Source: Streptomyces bikiniensis (lineage in GTDB: Bacteria; Actinomycetota; Actinomycetes; Streptomycetales; Streptomycetaceae). Taken from it: 64,000 nt of DNA. The stretch lies in assembly GCA_000716465.1 (NCBI GenBank), contig JNWL01000027.1, positions 32,121 through 96,120 on the forward strand. The letters are read 5' to 3'. The notes under the pieces were generated by a model. That model saw only the letters and a list, made by a program, of their open reading frames with translations. It did no database searches and was not told where the DNA came from. Of this stretch, positions 16,701-26,071 are shown piece after piece. Both the position numbers and the translations under genes were made by a program. Within the stretch, counting starts at the first letter, position 1. Each line of letters begins with the position of its first letter.

Positions 16701-17966
16701 CTACGGGGTGTAGCTCTTCGCCGCGTCCGAGACGAAGGGCTGCCGGACCGTGCGCATGCCGCCGGGGACAGACTTGTCCGGCTGGACGATGACGGACTCC
16801 CGGGACGACGGGGCCTTCGGGTCGCCGAGGTCGTGGGTCATGCCGAAGCCGGCGTCGTGGGAGGTGAGGGTGAGCAGGGCCTTTCCGACGCCCTCGCGGG
16901 TGAGGTCCTTGTCGGCGCAGGCCTTCTTCAGGGCCTCGCCGAAGACGCTCGCGGCGGTCCAGCCGGCGACGATGCCGTTGTCGAGGGCCTCGCCCGGGTA
17001 GGCGGCCCGATAGTCCGCCACCAGCTTCTTCGCGACCGGGGTGTCCGCGCCGACGGGGAGGCTCGGGGAGGCGAACCAGTACATCTTCTCCAGGGCGGGC
17101 CCGGCCTGGGTGCCGAGGAGCTGCGGGGCGAAGGCCGAGTTGTTGCCGACGACCGGGACCTTCAGGCCGGTGGCGGCGGCCACGCCGACGAGGGAGGCGG
17201 CCTGGCGGGGGCCCGCACTGATCACGACGGCCTTGACCCCGGCCTGCTTGAGCGCCGCGACCTGCGCGGACATGTCGTTGTCGGTGGGCTTGATCTTCTG
17301 CTCGACGACGGTCAGGCCGGCCTTCTCCGCCGCGTACTTCGAGCCCTTGAGGGCGTTCTCGCCGTAGTCGCCCTCGAAGTAGACGTGGCCGAGCCTGTCG
17401 CCGGCCCTGAGGCCCTTCTCGGTGAGGAGGAAGTCGACGGCGTTGATCGTCTCGACGTCGTACGTGGAGCCCAGGACGCGGATGTACGGCGAGCCGAGCA
17501 GCGAGGCCGACCAGGCCTGCGGGAGGACGAGGCCCTTGTCCCGGGCGTCGACGCGCTGCTTGACGGCGGCGACGAACGGGGAGCCGATGAACTGGGGGTA
17601 GCCGACGACCCCGGCCTCCAGCTCGGTGTAGGCGGCGAGCGCCTTCTGCGGGTCGTAGCCGTGATCGCGGACCGTGAGCTCCAGCTGCCGGCCGCAGATC
17701 CCGCCGGCGGCGTTGACCTGCTTCACGTACAGCTGCTGGGCCTGGGTCACGCTCTTGCCGAGGGTGGCGTACACGCCGGTCATGTCGGTGAGCGCGCCGA
17801 GGGTGATCGCCTTGTCGGTGACGCCCTTGCCGGTCTTCACCCCGCCCGCGCCGGTCTGCTTGCCGTCGCCGGTCTTCGCCTTGGAGCTGCAACCGGCGGC
17901 GGTGAGGGCGACCAGTGCGGCGAGCGCGGCGGCCAGGCCCCGCACGGCCTGTCGTCTGTGGTTCAT
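16701..17966 (-). CDS. livK: Branched-chain amino acid ABC transporter substrate-binding lipoprotein
   Basis: The 421-residue protein begins with a lipoprotein signal (hydrophobic stretch about residues 9-23, lipobox LTAAGC). It then follows the type I periplasmic-binding fold of LivJ/LivK proteins: ITLGALTDMTGVYATLGKS opens the ligand site. As a lipoprotein it would sit on the outer face of the membrane and deliver substrate to LivHM. It is the last gene of the livF-G-H-M-K operon and overlaps livM by four bases. Actual substrates could be leucine-type amino acids, amides or urea; the sequence does not decide. Confidence 0.9.
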   Translation of the reverse strand: MNHRRQAVRGLAAALAALVALTAAGCSSKAKTGDGKQTGAGGVKTGKGVTDKAITLGALTDMTGVYATLGKSVTQAQQLYVKQVNAAGGICGRQLELTVRDHGYDPQKALAAYTELEAGVVGYPQFIGSPFVAAVKQRVDARDKGLVLPQAWSASLLGSPYIRVLGSTYDVETINAVDFLLTEKGLRAGDRLGHVYFEGDYGENALKGSKYAAEKAGLTVVEQKIKPTDNDMSAQVAALKQAGVKAVVISAGPRQAASLVGVAAATGLKVPVVGNNSAFAPQLLGTQAGPALEKMYWFASPSLPVGADTPVAKKLVADYRAAYPGEALDNGIVAGWTAASVFGEALKKACADKDLTREGVGKALLTLTSHDAGFGMTHDLGDPKAPSSRESVIVQPDKSVPGGMRTVRQPFVSDAAKSYTP

Positions 17967-19084
17967 CGTGTCTCCCCTGGGGGTTCGGTGGGCGTGGGGG
18001 TCTCGGGTGCTTCGGGCGGCTCGGACGGCCCGGGCTTCCGGGCGGCGAGGCGGGCCAGGCCGCCGGGCAGGAACAGCACCACCGCGACGACGGCGGCGCC
18101 GTACAGGTAGCGGGCGGCCTCCCCCGGTGCGATCCCGCCCGTGCCCGGGGCGGAGACCAGGGGCAGGGCGTCGCTGTAGCGGGTGAGGAGCTGGGGCAGG
18201 AGGGAGACGAAGACGCCTCCGGCGACCGCCCCGGCGACCGAGCCGAGGCCGCCGATGACGATCATGGCCAGGTACTCCAGGGAGAGCGCCATGCCGAAGT
18301 ACTCGGGGACGGTCCGCTGGAAGACCAGGGCGAGCAGGACGCCGGCCAGGCCCGCGTACATCGAGGACAGGACGAAGACGGCGGCGCGGTGGCGGGCGAC
18401 GGGGATGCCCATGACGCCCGCGGCGATCCGGTGGTCCCGGATGGCGTTCATGGCGCGCCCCGGGCGGCCCCGGAGGACTCCCCTGGCGAAGAGGACACCG
18501 GCGAGGAGCAGCGCGAGGCCGAGGTACCAGAGCTTCTCGACGGCCCCGAAGGGGACCTGGGCGACGAGCAGCTCGGTGTCGTCGAAGGCGAGGCCGAAGA
18601 GGGAGAGCGGGGGGACGGCGCGGCCGTTGTAGCCGCCGGTGAGGTCGTGGGCGTTGAAGAGGACGTGCTGGCCGATGAAGATCAGCGCGAGGGTGGCGAT
18701 GCCGAGGTACGCGCCGTGCAGCCGTCCCGCGATGGGGCTGAACACCCCGCCCGCCAGGCCCGCGAGGACGACCGCGAGGACGGCGGCGAGCCAGCCGGGA
18801 AGGCCGAGTCCGGCGAGGCCGTCGGTGCCCTCCCCGGCGAGGGCGCAGTAGCCGTAGGCGCCGACGGCGAGGAAGAAGGCGTGCCCCATGGAGAGCTGGC
18901 CGGTGGCGCCGGTCAGCAGGTTGATCCCGATGGCGCCGAGGGCGGCGGCCATGGCGAAGAGGCCGGCCTGGAGCCAGAAGCGGTCCAGGTAGAAGGGCAG
19001 GGCGAGCAGCACGAGCCCGGCGGCGGCCCCTCCGTACGCGGCGGGCCGCACCCGGAGGCCGGGGCGGGCGAGGGTCTCAGACAC
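17963..19084 (-). CDS. livM: Branched-chain amino acid ABC transporter permease LivM
   Basis: The 373-residue membrane protein has about nine to ten hydrophobic segments and the LivM signature LLTGATGQLSMGHAFFLAVGAYG near residues 56-78. A Pro-rich tail after residue 345 is not conserved. It pairs with LivH to form the channel. It overlaps livH at its 5' end by eight bases and livK at its 3' end by four, which implies translational coupling across the operon. Confidence 0.92.
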   Translation of the reverse strand: MSETLARPGLRVRPAAYGGAAAGLVLLALPFYLDRFWLQAGLFAMAAALGAIGINLLTGATGQLSMGHAFFLAVGAYGYCALAGEGTDGLAGLGLPGWLAAVLAVVLAGLAGGVFSPIAGRLHGAYLGIATLALIFIGQHVLFNAHDLTGGYNGRAVPPLSLFGLAFDDTELLVAQVPFGAVEKLWYLGLALLLAGVLFARGVLRGRPGRAMNAIRDHRIAAGVMGIPVARHRAAVFVLSSMYAGLAGVLLALVFQRTVPEYFGMALSLEYLAMIVIGGLGSVAGAVAGGVFVSLLPQLLTRYSDALPLVSAPGTGGIAPGEAARYLYGAAVVAVVLFLPGGLARLAARKPGPSEPPEAPETPTPTEPPGETR

Positions 19085-19967
19085 GGGCGAGCTCCTTCGT
19101 GCCGAAGAGGCCGGCCGGGCGGATCAGGAGCACCGCGACCATGACGAGGTACGGGGCGAGGTCGCCGATCCCCCGGCCGAGGAACGCCAGGTCGCCCTGG
19201 TAGCCGGTGGCCAGGGACTCGGTGACGCCGACGAGGAGGCCGCCGACCAGGGCGCCCGTGGTGGAGTCGAGGCCGCCGAGGATCGCGGCCGGGAAGGCCT
19301 TGAGGGCGGCGAGCGAGGTGGCCCGCTCCAGACCGGGGGTCGGGAAGACGGTGAGGAAGAGCGCGGCGACGGCGGCGAGGCCGCCCGCCACCGCCCAGGC
19401 GCCGAGCGAGACCCGGCCGAGCCTGATGCCCATGAGGGCGGCGGTCTCCTGGTTCTCGGCGGCGGCCCGCATGGCGACGCCCCAGGAGGTGTACCGGAAG
19501 GCGAGCAGGAAGGCGGTGATGAGGAGGGCCGCCGCGAGGAGGGCGGCGATCCGGGTCTGGGCGACCGTGACCGGTCCGACGGTGACGACGGCGTCGCCCC
19601 ACGGGTCGCCGAGGGCGAGGATGTCGGTGCCGATCCGGCGGGTCAGCTCGGTGGCGAGCAGGATGTCGACGCCGATGGTGACGATCGCGAGGACGCTGTG
19701 GTCGGAGCCCCGGTGGCGGCGCATGACCAGGAACTCGACGGCCGCGCCGACCACCGCCGCGCCCGCGATCCCGGCGAGCAGGGCGGGCCAGAAGCCGATG
19801 TCGTCGTGGAGGACGGCGGTGACGTAGCCGCCGGCCAGGAGGAGGGAGGCGTGGGCGAAGTTGACGACCTCCGTGGCGCGGAAGATGACGACGAAGCCGA
19901 GGGCGATGAGGGCGTAGATCGAGCCCAGGGAGACGCCGTTGATCAGGAACTCCGCGAAGGTGCTCAC
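19077..19967 (-). CDS. livH: Branched-chain amino acid ABC transporter permease LivH
   Basis: This 296-residue permease has the LivH pattern: a short N-terminus, the segment INGVSLGSIYALIALGFVVI, a NFAHASLLLAGGYV loop, and further hydrophobic helices. It forms the transmembrane pore with LivM. Both ends overlap operon neighbours (four bases with livG, eight with livM). Confidence 0.92.
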   Translation of the reverse strand: MSTFAEFLINGVSLGSIYALIALGFVVIFRATEVVNFAHASLLLAGGYVTAVLHDDIGFWPALLAGIAGAAVVGAAVEFLVMRRHRGSDHSVLAIVTIGVDILLATELTRRIGTDILALGDPWGDAVVTVGPVTVAQTRIAALLAAALLITAFLLAFRYTSWGVAMRAAAENQETAALMGIRLGRVSLGAWAVAGGLAAVAALFLTVFPTPGLERATSLAALKAFPAAILGGLDSTTGALVGGLLVGVTESLATGYQGDLAFLGRGIGDLAPYLVMVAVLLIRPAGLFGTKELARV

Positions 19968-20842
19968 GCGGCGGACTCCTCTCCGAGGTAGGCGCGGACG
20001 ACCGCCGGGTCGTTCTGCACGTCGGCGGGTGCCCCGTCGGCGATCCGGCGGCCGAAGTCGAGGACGGTGACGGAGTCGGCGAGCCGCATCACCAGACCCA
20101 TGTCGTGCTCGACGAGGAGGACCGAGATGCCGAGGCCGTCGCGGACCCCGGCGATGACGGAGGCGGTGCGGCGCCGCTCGTCGGCGGTCATGCCGGCGAC
20201 GGGCTCGTCCAGGAGCAGGAGCCGGGGCTCCGTGCAGAGGGCGCGGGCCAGTTCGGCGAGCTTCTGCTGTCCGTACGGGAGGGAGCCGGCGGGCCGGTCG
20301 AGCTGCCGTTCCAGGCCGACGAAGGCGGCGATCTCCCGGACCCTGGCCCGGTGCCGGGCCTCCTCGCGGGCGGCGGAGGGGAGCCGGAGCCCGGCGGCGA
20401 GGAAGCCGGTGCGGGTGAGCCGGTGGCGGCCGAGCATCAGGCTGTCCTCGACGGTGGCGCGGGGCGGCAGGGCCAGGTTCTGGAAGATCCGGCCGACGCC
20501 GAGGTCCGCGATCCGGTGCGGGGGCAGGCCGGTCAGCTCGTGCTCTCCGAGGCGTACGGAGCCGGAGGTGGCGCGGTAGACGCCGGAGAGCACGTTGAAG
20601 CAGGTGGACTTGCCGGCGCCGTTGGGGCCGATGAGGGCGTGGACGGTGCCGGGCCGGACGGTGAAGCCGACGGCGTCGAGGGCGGTGAGCCCGGCGAACC
20701 GGACGGTCAGGTCGCGGACGTGGAGGGCGGGGACGTCGGGCCCGGGGCCCTGTGCGGGTCCCGGCGGCGGGGGCTCCGGTGTCGATTCCGGGCCGGGTCC
20801 CGACGGCGGAGGCTCCGGGGGCTGCGGTGACTGCGGTCTCAT
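19964..20842 (-). CDS. livG: Branched-chain amino acid ABC transporter ATP-binding protein LivG
   Basis: The 292-residue ATPase has Walker A GPNGAGKS, a Q-loop segment GRIFQNLAL, signature SLPYGQQKLAEL (a LivG-type variant of LSGGQ), Walker B LLLLDEPVAGM and H-loop VEHDM. An unusual N-terminal extension of about 40 residues is very rich in Pro and Gly and precedes the ATPase fold. The ATG at 20842 overlaps the livF stop by four bases, which supports this start; the first ordered motif is LHVRDLTVRF. Confidence 0.9.
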   Translation of the reverse strand: MRPQSPQPPEPPPSGPGPESTPEPPPPGPAQGPGPDVPALHVRDLTVRFAGLTALDAVGFTVRPGTVHALIGPNGAGKSTCFNVLSGVYRATSGSVRLGEHELTGLPPHRIADLGVGRIFQNLALPPRATVEDSLMLGRHRLTRTGFLAAGLRLPSAAREEARHRARVREIAAFVGLERQLDRPAGSLPYGQQKLAELARALCTEPRLLLLDEPVAGMTADERRRTASVIAGVRDGLGISVLLVEHDMGLVMRLADSVTVLDFGRRIADGAPADVQNDPAVVRAYLGEESAA

Positions 20843-21657
20843 CGGGTCGCCTCCCAGCGGGTCAGGACCGGGTGGGCGGTGGCGGCGCGGGCCGCGTCGG
20901 CGGCGGCGTCCTCGTCCACCACGCCCAGGTAGCGGCGGCGCACCTCGTCGGAGGCGGCGAGTTCGGCGGCGGGACCGGAGAGGGTGACCTCGCCGACCTC
21001 CAGGACGTACGCGAGGGAGGCGAGCCGCAGCGCGAGCGCCGCGTTCTGCTCCACGAGGAGCACCGCCGTGCCCTGGGCGTTGATCTCGCGGACGGCGTCC
21101 GCGATCCGGGCCGCCATCAGCGGGGCGAGGCCGAGGGAGGGCTCGTCCAGGAGGAGCAGGCCCGGTGCGGCCATCAGGGCGCGGCCGACGGCGAGCATCT
21201 GCTGTTCGCCGCCGGAGAGCAGCCCGGCCGGCTGGCGGGCGCGCTCGGCGAGGACCGGGAAGAGCTCGTGGACCCGGCGCAGGGCGGCGGCCCGGGAGGT
21301 CCGGCCGCCGCGCCGGCCGAGCGCCCCGGCCCGCAGGTTGTCCTCGACCGTCATCCGGGCGAAGACCTGGCGGCCCTCGGGCACCTGGGAGACGCCCGCG
21401 GCGACGACCCGGTCGGGCGGCAGTCCGTCGAGCGGGCGCCCGTCGCGGCTCACCGTGCCGGAGACCACGGCGCCGCCGTGGAACCGCAGGGTGCGCGAGA
21501 CGGCCCGCAGCAGGGTGGACTTGCCGGCTCCGTTGCCGCCGAGGACGGTGACGACGGCGCCCGCGGGCACGGTCAGCGACACCCGCCGCAGCGCGCGCAC
21601 CGGTCCGTATCCCGCCGTCAGGTCCGTGACCTCCAGGGCGGGTGCGGTACCTCCCAT
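20839..21657 (-). CDS. livF: Branched-chain amino acid ABC transporter ATP-binding protein LivF
   Basis: First gene of the operon, 272 residues. It shows Walker A GGNGAGKST, Q-loop VSQVPEGRQVF (typical of LivF), signature LLSGGEQQM, Walker B LLLLDEPSLGL and H-loop VEQNA. The ATG at 21657 begins a normal LivF N terminus (ALEVTDLTAGYG). The C-terminal 30 residues are an Ala/Asp-rich extension. Expression is probably controlled from the divergent region shared with the PucR-type gene. Confidence 0.92.
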   Translation of the reverse strand: MGGTAPALEVTDLTAGYGPVRALRRVSLTVPAGAVVTVLGGNGAGKSTLLRAVSRTLRFHGGAVVSGTVSRDGRPLDGLPPDRVVAAGVSQVPEGRQVFARMTVEDNLRAGALGRRGGRTSRAAALRRVHELFPVLAERARQPAGLLSGGEQQMLAVGRALMAAPGLLLLDEPSLGLAPLMAARIADAVREINAQGTAVLLVEQNAALALRLASLAYVLEVGEVTLSGPAAELAASDEVRRRYLGVVDEDAAADAARAATAHPVLTRWEATR

Positions 21658-21785
21658 GGCTCCCCTTTCCCGGGCCTCCCACGTCGGCCCGGCCGTTCGG
21701 TGGCGCTCACCCCAGCACCGCACCGGACCGCGCGTCCACGCCCGGCGGCCGAATCGCTGCCGGTGACCAGCGGGCGCGGCGGCGG

Positions 21786-21803
21786 GTTGTGCACGCGCAC
21801 AAC
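21786..21803. promoter_or_regulatory. Palindromic operator between livF and the PucR-type gene
   Basis: GTTGTGC-ACGC-GCACAAC is a perfect inverted repeat with 7-bp arms and a 4-base centre. It sits 129 bases upstream of livF and 53 bases upstream of the PucR-type start, in the 198-base divergent gap. By position it is the likely binding site of that regulator. Confidence 0.6.
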
Positions 21804-21855
21804 GGTGCGCGTCAGGGGGTGTGCGAAGGGGGCCCGGACGGGGGATCCTCCCGGC

Positions 21856-23055
21856 ATGGGACGGCGCAGACGGCGGACCGGTGACGACTGGAAGGTGCTC
21901 GCGCAGGCGTGCACGGAGCTTCTGGAGCGGGTGCCGGAGCTGGTGGACGAGCATCTGAGGGAACTCCACGCGTACGAGCCCGCCTACGGGCGGATCCTGC
22001 CGTACGACCAGCACTGGCAGGAGGCCCACGAGGCGATGCGGGTCGGGATCGAGATGATCTCGGCGCCCCGGAACTCGCCCCGGCGGGACCTGGAGCACGC
22101 CGACGGGATGGGCCGGCGGCGGGCCGCGCAGGGCATGCCGCTCGAACTGGTCGTGCACGCCTACCGGCACGCCGGGCACCTGGTGTGGGACGCGCTGATC
22201 GAGGACGCGGGGTCGGACGCGGCGCGGCTCGAAGCCCTGATGCAGTCGGCGACGACGGTGTGGTCGGCGGTGGACGCCCAGGCGGACACGGCGTCGGAGG
22301 CGTACCGGGAGACGGAGCTGGAGCTGCGCAGCCGTACGGACGAGCAGTTGCAGGCGCTCCTGGACGCGCTGCTCCAGGGGCAGCGCTCGCCGGAGCTGGT
22401 GGCGCGGGCGGCGGCGGGCCTGGACCTGCCGGAGCAGGGGCGGTACGCGGTGGTGGTGCTGCGTTACGACCGGCGGGAGGAGCGGGAGGCGTTCCACCGG
22501 CAGGTGCAGGGCGAGGGGGTGCGGTTCCTGTGGCGGATGGGCGCGGACTGCGAGCTGGGGGTGGTGGCGCTCGCCGGTGACACCGGTCTGGACGCCCTTT
22601 CGGAGCTGCTGGACGGGCGGTGCCCGGGGCCGGGCGGGATCAGTCCGGTGGTGGTGGGCCTGACCGAGCTGGGCCGGGCGCGCCGGCTCGCGGAGCTGGC
22701 GCTGCGGACGTGTCCGCCGGGCAGCCGGCGGATCGTGCGGCTCGACCGGCGGATGACGGGGGCGCTGGTGGTGGGCCAGCCGGAGATGGCGAGCCTGCTG
22801 GTATCGGACGTCCTGGGCGGTCTCCTGGAGCTGGATCCGGCGGACCGGGCGGTGCTCCTGGAGACGCTGGACGCGTGGCTGGAGTGCGAGGGGTCGGCGG
22901 GGCGGGCGGCCGGGCGCCTGTACTGCCACCGCAACACGGTCTTCAACCGGCTGCGGCGGCTCGAACAGCTGACGTCGCGGTCGCTCTCCCGGCCGCGGGA
23001 CCTCACGGAGATGACGCTGGCGCTGGACGCGTTCCGGCTGACGGGGCCGGGGTGA
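21856..23055 (+). CDS. PucR/CdaR-type transcriptional regulator
   Basis: The 399-residue protein has an N-terminal helical region similar to RsbT co-antagonist/RsbR-type domains, a central GGDEF-like segment (from about residue 190) and a C-terminal helix-turn-helix of the PucR type (LYCHRNTVFNRLRRLEQL, about residues 355-372). Regulators of this type respond to a nitrogen or carbon metabolite and control adjacent transport or catabolic genes. Divergent placement from livFGHMK over a perfect palindrome suggests that it controls that operon. Effector unknown. Confidence 0.85.
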   Translation: MGRRRRRTGDDWKVLAQACTELLERVPELVDEHLRELHAYEPAYGRILPYDQHWQEAHEAMRVGIEMISAPRNSPRRDLEHADGMGRRRAAQGMPLELVVHAYRHAGHLVWDALIEDAGSDAARLEALMQSATTVWSAVDAQADTASEAYRETELELRSRTDEQLQALLDALLQGQRSPELVARAAAGLDLPEQGRYAVVVLRYDRREEREAFHRQVQGEGVRFLWRMGADCELGVVALAGDTGLDALSELLDGRCPGPGGISPVVVGLTELGRARRLAELALRTCPPGSRRIVRLDRRMTGALVVGQPEMASLLVSDVLGGLLELDPADRAVLLETLDAWLECEGSAGRAAGRLYCHRNTVFNRLRRLEQLTSRSLSRPRDLTEMTLALDAFRLTGPG

Positions 23056-23089
23056 CCGGTCCCGTCTCCGTACCCCTCCGGCCCGGGGG

Positions 23090-24238
23090 TCAGCTCAGGA
23101 AGTCCCGGGCGATGCTCGCCGCCGCCTCCTCCAGGAGCGGGCCCGCGTTCGCCATGGACTTGGCGGGGTCCGGCTCCAGGGCGGCGAGGGGGTAGGCGCG
23201 GCGGATGCCGGCCCGGCCCAGGGCCTCGGCGGGGAGGGCGAGACGGCCGCAGACCGCGACGACCTCCTTGCCGGCCGCGCGGGCCGCGGCGGCGACGCCC
23301 GCCGGGGCCTTGCCGTGGAGGGTCTGCTCGTCGAGGGAGCCCTCGCCGGTGACGACGAGGGTGGCGCGCTCCAGGGCGGGGGCGAAGCCCAGGACCTCCA
23401 GCATCAGCTCGATGCCGGGGCGGAAGCTCGCGCCGAGGATGAGGGCGCCGTAGCCGATGCCGCCGGCGCCGCCCGCGCCGGGCGCGAGGGCGGCCTCGGC
23501 CGCCTTGGGGCCGATCGCCTTCTCCAGGACCGTGGCGAAGTGGGCGAGGGCCGCGTCGAGGGTGCGGACGTCGTCGGGGGTGGCGCCCTTCTGCGGGCCG
23601 TAGACGGCGGGGGCGCCCTTGGGGCCGGTGAGGGGGTTGTCGACGTCGCTCGCGAGGATCAGGTCGACCTCGGCGAAGCGGGGGTCGAGGCCGGTGAGGT
23701 CGGCCGTGGCCAGGTCGGCGAGGGCCGCGCCGCCGGGGCCGACGGGCTCGCCGTCCGCGTCGAGGAAGCGGGCGCCGAGCGCGGCGAGCATCCCGGCGCC
23801 GCCGTCGGTGGTGGCGCTGCCGCCGACGCCGAAGACGACGGTGGTGGCACCGGCGTCCAGGGCCGCGCGGAGCAGTTCGCCGGAGCCGTACGTGGTCGCG
23901 GTGAGCGGGGCGAACTCGCCGGCCGGGAGGAGCTGGAGGCCGGAGGCCTCCGCCATCTCGACGACCGCGGTGGTGCCGCGCAGCGCGAACGCGGCGGTGA
24001 CCGGCTCGCCGGTCGGCCCCGTCACCGTCCTCTCGTGGCGCTCGAACCCGGCCGCGACGGCCGCCGCGACGGTGCCGTCGCCGCCGTCCGCGACGGGCAG
24101 CGTCTCCACCTCCAGGTCCGGGACGACCCGTCGCAGACCCGCCGTGACCCGCTGGGCGACCTCCACGGCCGTGAGCGAACCCTTGAACTTGTCGGCCGCC
24201 ACGAGCACGCGAGCGACCGTTGCTGCTCCGTCCGTCAC
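23090..24238 (-). CDS. Glycerate kinase
   Basis: The 382-residue enzyme of the GarK/GlxK family phosphorylates D-glycerate with ATP, linking glyoxylate/glycerate use to glycolysis. Signature segments are VAADKFKGSLTAVEVA near the N terminus, PVADGGDGT, FGVGGSATTDGGAGML and VTGEGSLDEQTLHGKAP. No glyoxylate carboligase or tartronate semialdehyde reductase gene is nearby. The ATG at 24238 gives a short extra N-terminus before the first strand; a GTG nearer the fold is possible. Confidence 0.92.
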   Translation of the reverse strand: MTDGAATVARVLVAADKFKGSLTAVEVAQRVTAGLRRVVPDLEVETLPVADGGDGTVAAAVAAGFERHERTVTGPTGEPVTAAFALRGTTAVVEMAEASGLQLLPAGEFAPLTATTYGSGELLRAALDAGATTVVFGVGGSATTDGGAGMLAALGARFLDADGEPVGPGGAALADLATADLTGLDPRFAEVDLILASDVDNPLTGPKGAPAVYGPQKGATPDDVRTLDAALAHFATVLEKAIGPKAAEAALAPGAGGAGGIGYGALILGASFRPGIELMLEVLGFAPALERATLVVTGEGSLDEQTLHGKAPAGVAAAARAAGKEVVAVCGRLALPAEALGRAGIRRAYPLAALEPDPAKSMANAGPLLEEAAASIARDFLS

Positions 24239-24349
24239 CTTGCATCCCTTGCTTTCGAACGTGCAGTCGCGCCGCTGCCGACCCTATCCGGAGCCCCGGA
24301 CGGCGTGCCACCCCCTGATGTACGGATATGGCGCACCATAGTGGGTCGC

Positions 24350-26041
24350 ATGAGCACGGAACCGAGCGGGCGCGCCCCGGAAGTCCCGGACGAGCGGCAC
24401 GCGCCTGACGGCAAGGTCATCGGGATCGGGGTCACCGCCGTCGTCGCGGCGGTGGCCTGGGCGGCCCTGGGCGAGGACTCCTTCGACAGCGCCTCCTCCA
24501 CCGCCCTGGACTGGGTCCTCTCCAACTTCGCCTGGCTGTTCGTGGTGGCGGCGGACGTCTTCCTGGTGCTGTGCGTGGTCCTCGCGCTGAGCCGGTTCGG
24601 CCGGATCAGACTGGGCCGGGACGACGACGAGCCCGAGTTCACGAATCTGGCGTGGATCGCGATGATGTTCAGCGCCGGCATGGGCATCGGCCTGATGTTC
24701 TACGGGGTCGGGGAGCCGCTCCAGCACTTCCTGGACCCGCCGCCGGCGAGCGGCGCCCCGGCGGGGACGGGCGCGGCGGCCCTCAACGCCATGGAGCACT
24801 CGTTCTTCCACTGGACGCTGACCCCGTGGGCGATCTACGGCATCACGGGCCTCGCCCTGGCGTACGCGGGCTTCCGCAAGGGCCGGGGCAACCGGCTGAG
24901 CTCCGCCTTCGTGCCCCTGATGGGAGCGCGCCGGGCGGAGTCCTGGCCGGGCAAGGCGATCGACCTGCTCGCGGTGTTCGCGACCGTGTTCGGGACGGCG
25001 ACGAGCCTGGGGCTCGGCGCCCTCCAGGTCGCCGAGGGGCTGAACCTGACGGCCGACGTGGAGAACACGACGGGCGTCCAGCTGGTGATCATCGTGTCGC
25101 TGTCGGCGGCCTTCGTCCTGTCGGCCTTCTCCGGCCTCCACAAGGGCGTGAAGTGGCTCTCCACGCTGAACATCGTCCTCGCCGCCTGTCTGATGCTCTT
25201 CGTCTTCCTGCTCGGCCCGACCGTCTACGTCCTGGACACCATCCCGGCCTCCGTCGGCGGCTACCTGCACGAGCTGCTGCCGATGGCGAGCCGGACCGGG
25301 GCGTTCACCGACGCCGACTGGCTGGGGACGTGGACGATCTTCTACTGGGCGTGGTGGCTGTCCTGGGCGCCGTTCGTCGGCACGTTCATCGCCCGGATCT
25401 CGCGGGGCCGGACGGTCCGGGAGTTCCTGGTGGGGGTGCTGCTCGTGCCGTCGGGGGCGACGGTGGTGTGGTTCTGCGTGATGGGCGGCACGGCGATCCG
25501 CCTGGAGTCGACGGGCGCGGCGGACCTGGCGGCGACCGTGGAGGACGGGGCGGAGGCCTCGCTGTTCGCGATGCTGGAGGCGCTGCCGCTGGGCACGCTC
25601 ACCTCGGTCGTGGCGATGGTCCTGGTGATGACGTACTTCGTCACCAGCGCCGACTCGGCCTCCCTGGTGATGGGGTCGCTGACGAGCCGGGGTTCGCTCC
25701 ACCCGCCGACCTGGCTGGTGGTGACCTGGGGCGTCCTGATGGCGGCCGTGGCGGCGGCGCTGCTCGTGGTGGGCGGCCTGGACTCGCTCCAGACGGCGAC
25801 GATCCTGGTGGCGCTGCCGTTCGTGGTGGTGATGCTGGCGCTCTGCTGGGCGCTCGTGAAGGAGCTGCGGGAGGACCCGGGGGCGGGTCCGGCCCGGCAC
25901 CACGCCCTGCACGGGCTGCGGGACGCGGTGCGGTCCATGGTCGGGGAGGCGATGACCGAGCAGGGCGGCGACCGTCACCCCCGGCTGCGGCGGGCGGCGC
26001 GGGCCCGCAGGGACGCGGAGCCCCCGGAGCGGGAGGGCTGA
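24350..26041 (+). CDS. BCCT family transporter (glycine betaine/choline type)
   Basis: The 563-residue protein has about twelve hydrophobic segments and hallmark BCCT sequences: MFSAGMGIGLMFYGVGEPLQ, HWTLTPWAIYGITGLALAY and FYWAWWLSWAPFVGTFIARISRGRTVREF. The last is the conserved signature in helices 8-9. It probably imports betaine or a related quaternary amine with Na+ or H+ for osmoprotection. The ATG at 24350 gives a hydrophilic N-terminal tail. The gene diverges from glycerate kinase and ends at a hairpin shared with the convergent antitoxin-like gene. Confidence 0.92.
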   Translation: MSTEPSGRAPEVPDERHAPDGKVIGIGVTAVVAAVAWAALGEDSFDSASSTALDWVLSNFAWLFVVAADVFLVLCVVLALSRFGRIRLGRDDDEPEFTNLAWIAMMFSAGMGIGLMFYGVGEPLQHFLDPPPASGAPAGTGAAALNAMEHSFFHWTLTPWAIYGITGLALAYAGFRKGRGNRLSSAFVPLMGARRAESWPGKAIDLLAVFATVFGTATSLGLGALQVAEGLNLTADVENTTGVQLVIIVSLSAAFVLSAFSGLHKGVKWLSTLNIVLAACLMLFVFLLGPTVYVLDTIPASVGGYLHELLPMASRTGAFTDADWLGTWTIFYWAWWLSWAPFVGTFIARISRGRTVREFLVGVLLVPSGATVVWFCVMGGTAIRLESTGAADLAATVEDGAEASLFAMLEALPLGTLTSVVAMVLVMTYFVTSADSASLVMGSLTSRGSLHPPTWLVVTWGVLMAAVAAALLVVGGLDSLQTATILVALPFVVVMLALCWALVKELREDPGAGPARHHALHGLRDAVRSMVGEAMTEQGGDRHPRLRRAARARRDAEPPEREG

Positions 26042-26071
26042 GGTCTCCCCCGGGCCGGTGGCCTCAGCCCT
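26034..26071. terminator. Bidirectional hairpin overlapping both stop codons
   Basis: AGGGCTGAGG (26034-26043) and CCTCAGCCCT (26062-26071) are perfect 10-bp arms with an 18-base loop. The arms contain the stop codons of the BCCT gene and of the convergent antitoxin-like gene. Confidence 0.65.
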
